NCBI GenBank assembly: GCA_020160805.1
Contig: JAIUPO010000013.1
Span: 49,481-113,480, forward strand
Reading direction: 5' to 3'
Source of the DNA: Actinomycetota bacterium
GTDB taxonomy: Bacteria > Actinomycetota > Actinomycetes > Actinomycetales > Dermatophilaceae
DNA: 64,000 bases
Made by a program: the position numbers and the translations under genes. Position 1 is the stretch's first letter. Every line of letters begins with the position of its first letter. Shown here piece after piece: positions 63,636 through 64,000 of this stretch. Under the pieces are notes generated by a model, which was given only the letters and a program-made list of their open reading frames with translations, had not been told where the DNA came from and did no database searches.

Positions 63636-64000
63636 CCTTCGCCGGTAGGTGGCGGCCTGCGGCAGCCGATTCCTGGCGGGCTCACTCGACCCCGATGACG
63701 AGGGTGCTCGCGGCGGCTTCGACGACGTCGTTGGTGATGGTCTGCAGCTCGTTGATTCTCAGTACGCGTTCGATCTGGGGGAAGAGTCGTTCCAGGAGGC
63801 GGAAGTTGCCGCGGGTGATGCGGCTGATCGCGGCGATGGCCTGGGCGTCGGTGAAGTCGTCGGGGTTGAGAGTCTTGCTGAGGGTGCGCCAGTGGCGTTG
63901 CAGGACGAAGAGGAGCTCGTCGTTGCTCAGGGGGCGGTACTGGTGGGCGAACCCGACGCGGCTGTAGAACTGGGGGTAGTGGCTGAACTGCTTCTCCAGG
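63631..64000. mobile_element. One end of an insertion element with an AAA+ helper gene
   Basis: A minus-strand gene for a transposition-helper ATPase begins outside the window and ends at 63682; the interrupted host frame stops near 63633, where TGTGAC could be the element's terminus (5'-TGT as in many DDE elements). Boundary, inverted repeat and target duplication cannot be checked because the far end is outside the window. Confidence 0.5.
63682..64000 (-). CDS. AAA+ transposition-helper ATPase (TniB/IstB-like), C-terminal part
   Basis: The last 105 residues read QFYSRVGFAHQYRPLSNDEL, LQRHWRTLSKTLNPDDFTDAQAI, ISRITRGNFRLLERLFPQIERV and end in ASTLVIGVE. The ITRGNFRLLERL block is the C-terminal helical domain of AAA+ ATPases that accompany Mu/Tn7-type DDE transposases in actinobacterial insertion elements. 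The Walker motifs lie outside the window. It probably helps the transposase choose targets. Confidence 0.78.
   Translation of the reverse strand, partial: LEKQFSHYPQFYSRVGFAHQYRPLSNDELLFVLQRHWRTLSKTLNPDDFTDAQAIAAISRITRGNFRLLERLFPQIERVLRINELQTITNDVVEAAASTLVIGVE

Overview
The window is very GC-rich and densely coded, with GTG starts common, class-typical actinobacterial proteins, and many genes whose start codon sits 6-8 nt behind a TANNNT box (leaderless transcription). Two conserved housekeeping neighbourhoods are present: rne-rplU-rpmA-obgE-proB ... proA ... nadD-rsfS-phosphatase-tRNA-Ala, and ispG-GNAT ... proS ... rimP-nusA-ylxR-infB-rbfA-truB-ribF. Their order suggests an actinomycete of the Micrococcales (Intrasporangiaceae/Dermatophilaceae/Dermacoccaceae-like). 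That placement is an inference from gene order and composition, not a search result.

Layout. 1-1192: end of a kynurenine-pathway pair (kynureninase, arylformamidase-like hydrolase). 1250-1624: four tandem 84-bp copies of a terminator plus the 3' end of tRNA-Ala, running into the tRNA itself. 1672-3683: phosphatase, rsfS, nadD and a small membrane protein. 3684-4216: a gene-free, structured stretch with DnaA-box-like inverted repeats and a terminator. 4217-12070: glycosyltransferase, spermidine-synthase-like protein, methyltransferases, proA, pdxY, an MFS exporter and a probably truncated lipoprotein-like gene; these separate proA from proB and from nadD. 12158-18668: proB, obgE, ribosomal proteins L27 and L21, RNase E/G. 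18819-29046: the DUF2344 and B12-radical SAM proteins, an aminotransferase, GNAT, VapBC, thioesterase, a frameshifted LysE exporter with its XRE-cupin regulator, and a fatty acyl-CoA ligase. 29173-30215: a decayed lipoprotein/membrane-protein locus. 30332-32485: a secreted RTX-repeat protein. 32616-40049: the ribF-to-rimP translation operon. 40158-43155: a DUF4439-type lipoprotein, msrA and small membrane or Cys-rich proteins. 43185-46039: a ferric-reductase/FMN-binding/ApbE redox module. 46144-48934: a second PIN-domain toxin-antitoxin pair, a TSUP permease, a HAD hydrolase and a remnant of an HAF-repeat protein. 48969-58089: proS, DoxX, an AraC-like regulator, an esterase between two nearly identical 46-bp palindromes, a DEAD-box helicase, GNAT and ispG. 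58221-63477: a coiled-coil gene with a frameshift, then a tightly coupled plus-strand cassette (PaaK-like adenylating enzyme, small alpha/beta-barrel-like protein, GNAT-fold acyltransferase, nitroreductase). 63467-64000: a host gene cut by the end of an insertion element that encodes an AAA+ transposition helper.

The most notable signals are the uncharacterised adenylation/acyltransfer/nitroreductase cassette; the extracytoplasmic flavin electron-transfer module; two families of small palindromic elements (69 bp and 46 bp), each present twice; the amplified tRNA-terminator unit; and a strongly over-represented octamer (GTATGCCG/CGGCATAC) in genes and spacers on both strands. At least four genes carry apparent frameshifts or truncations, so either local gene decay or residual indel errors in the assembly should be kept in mind.
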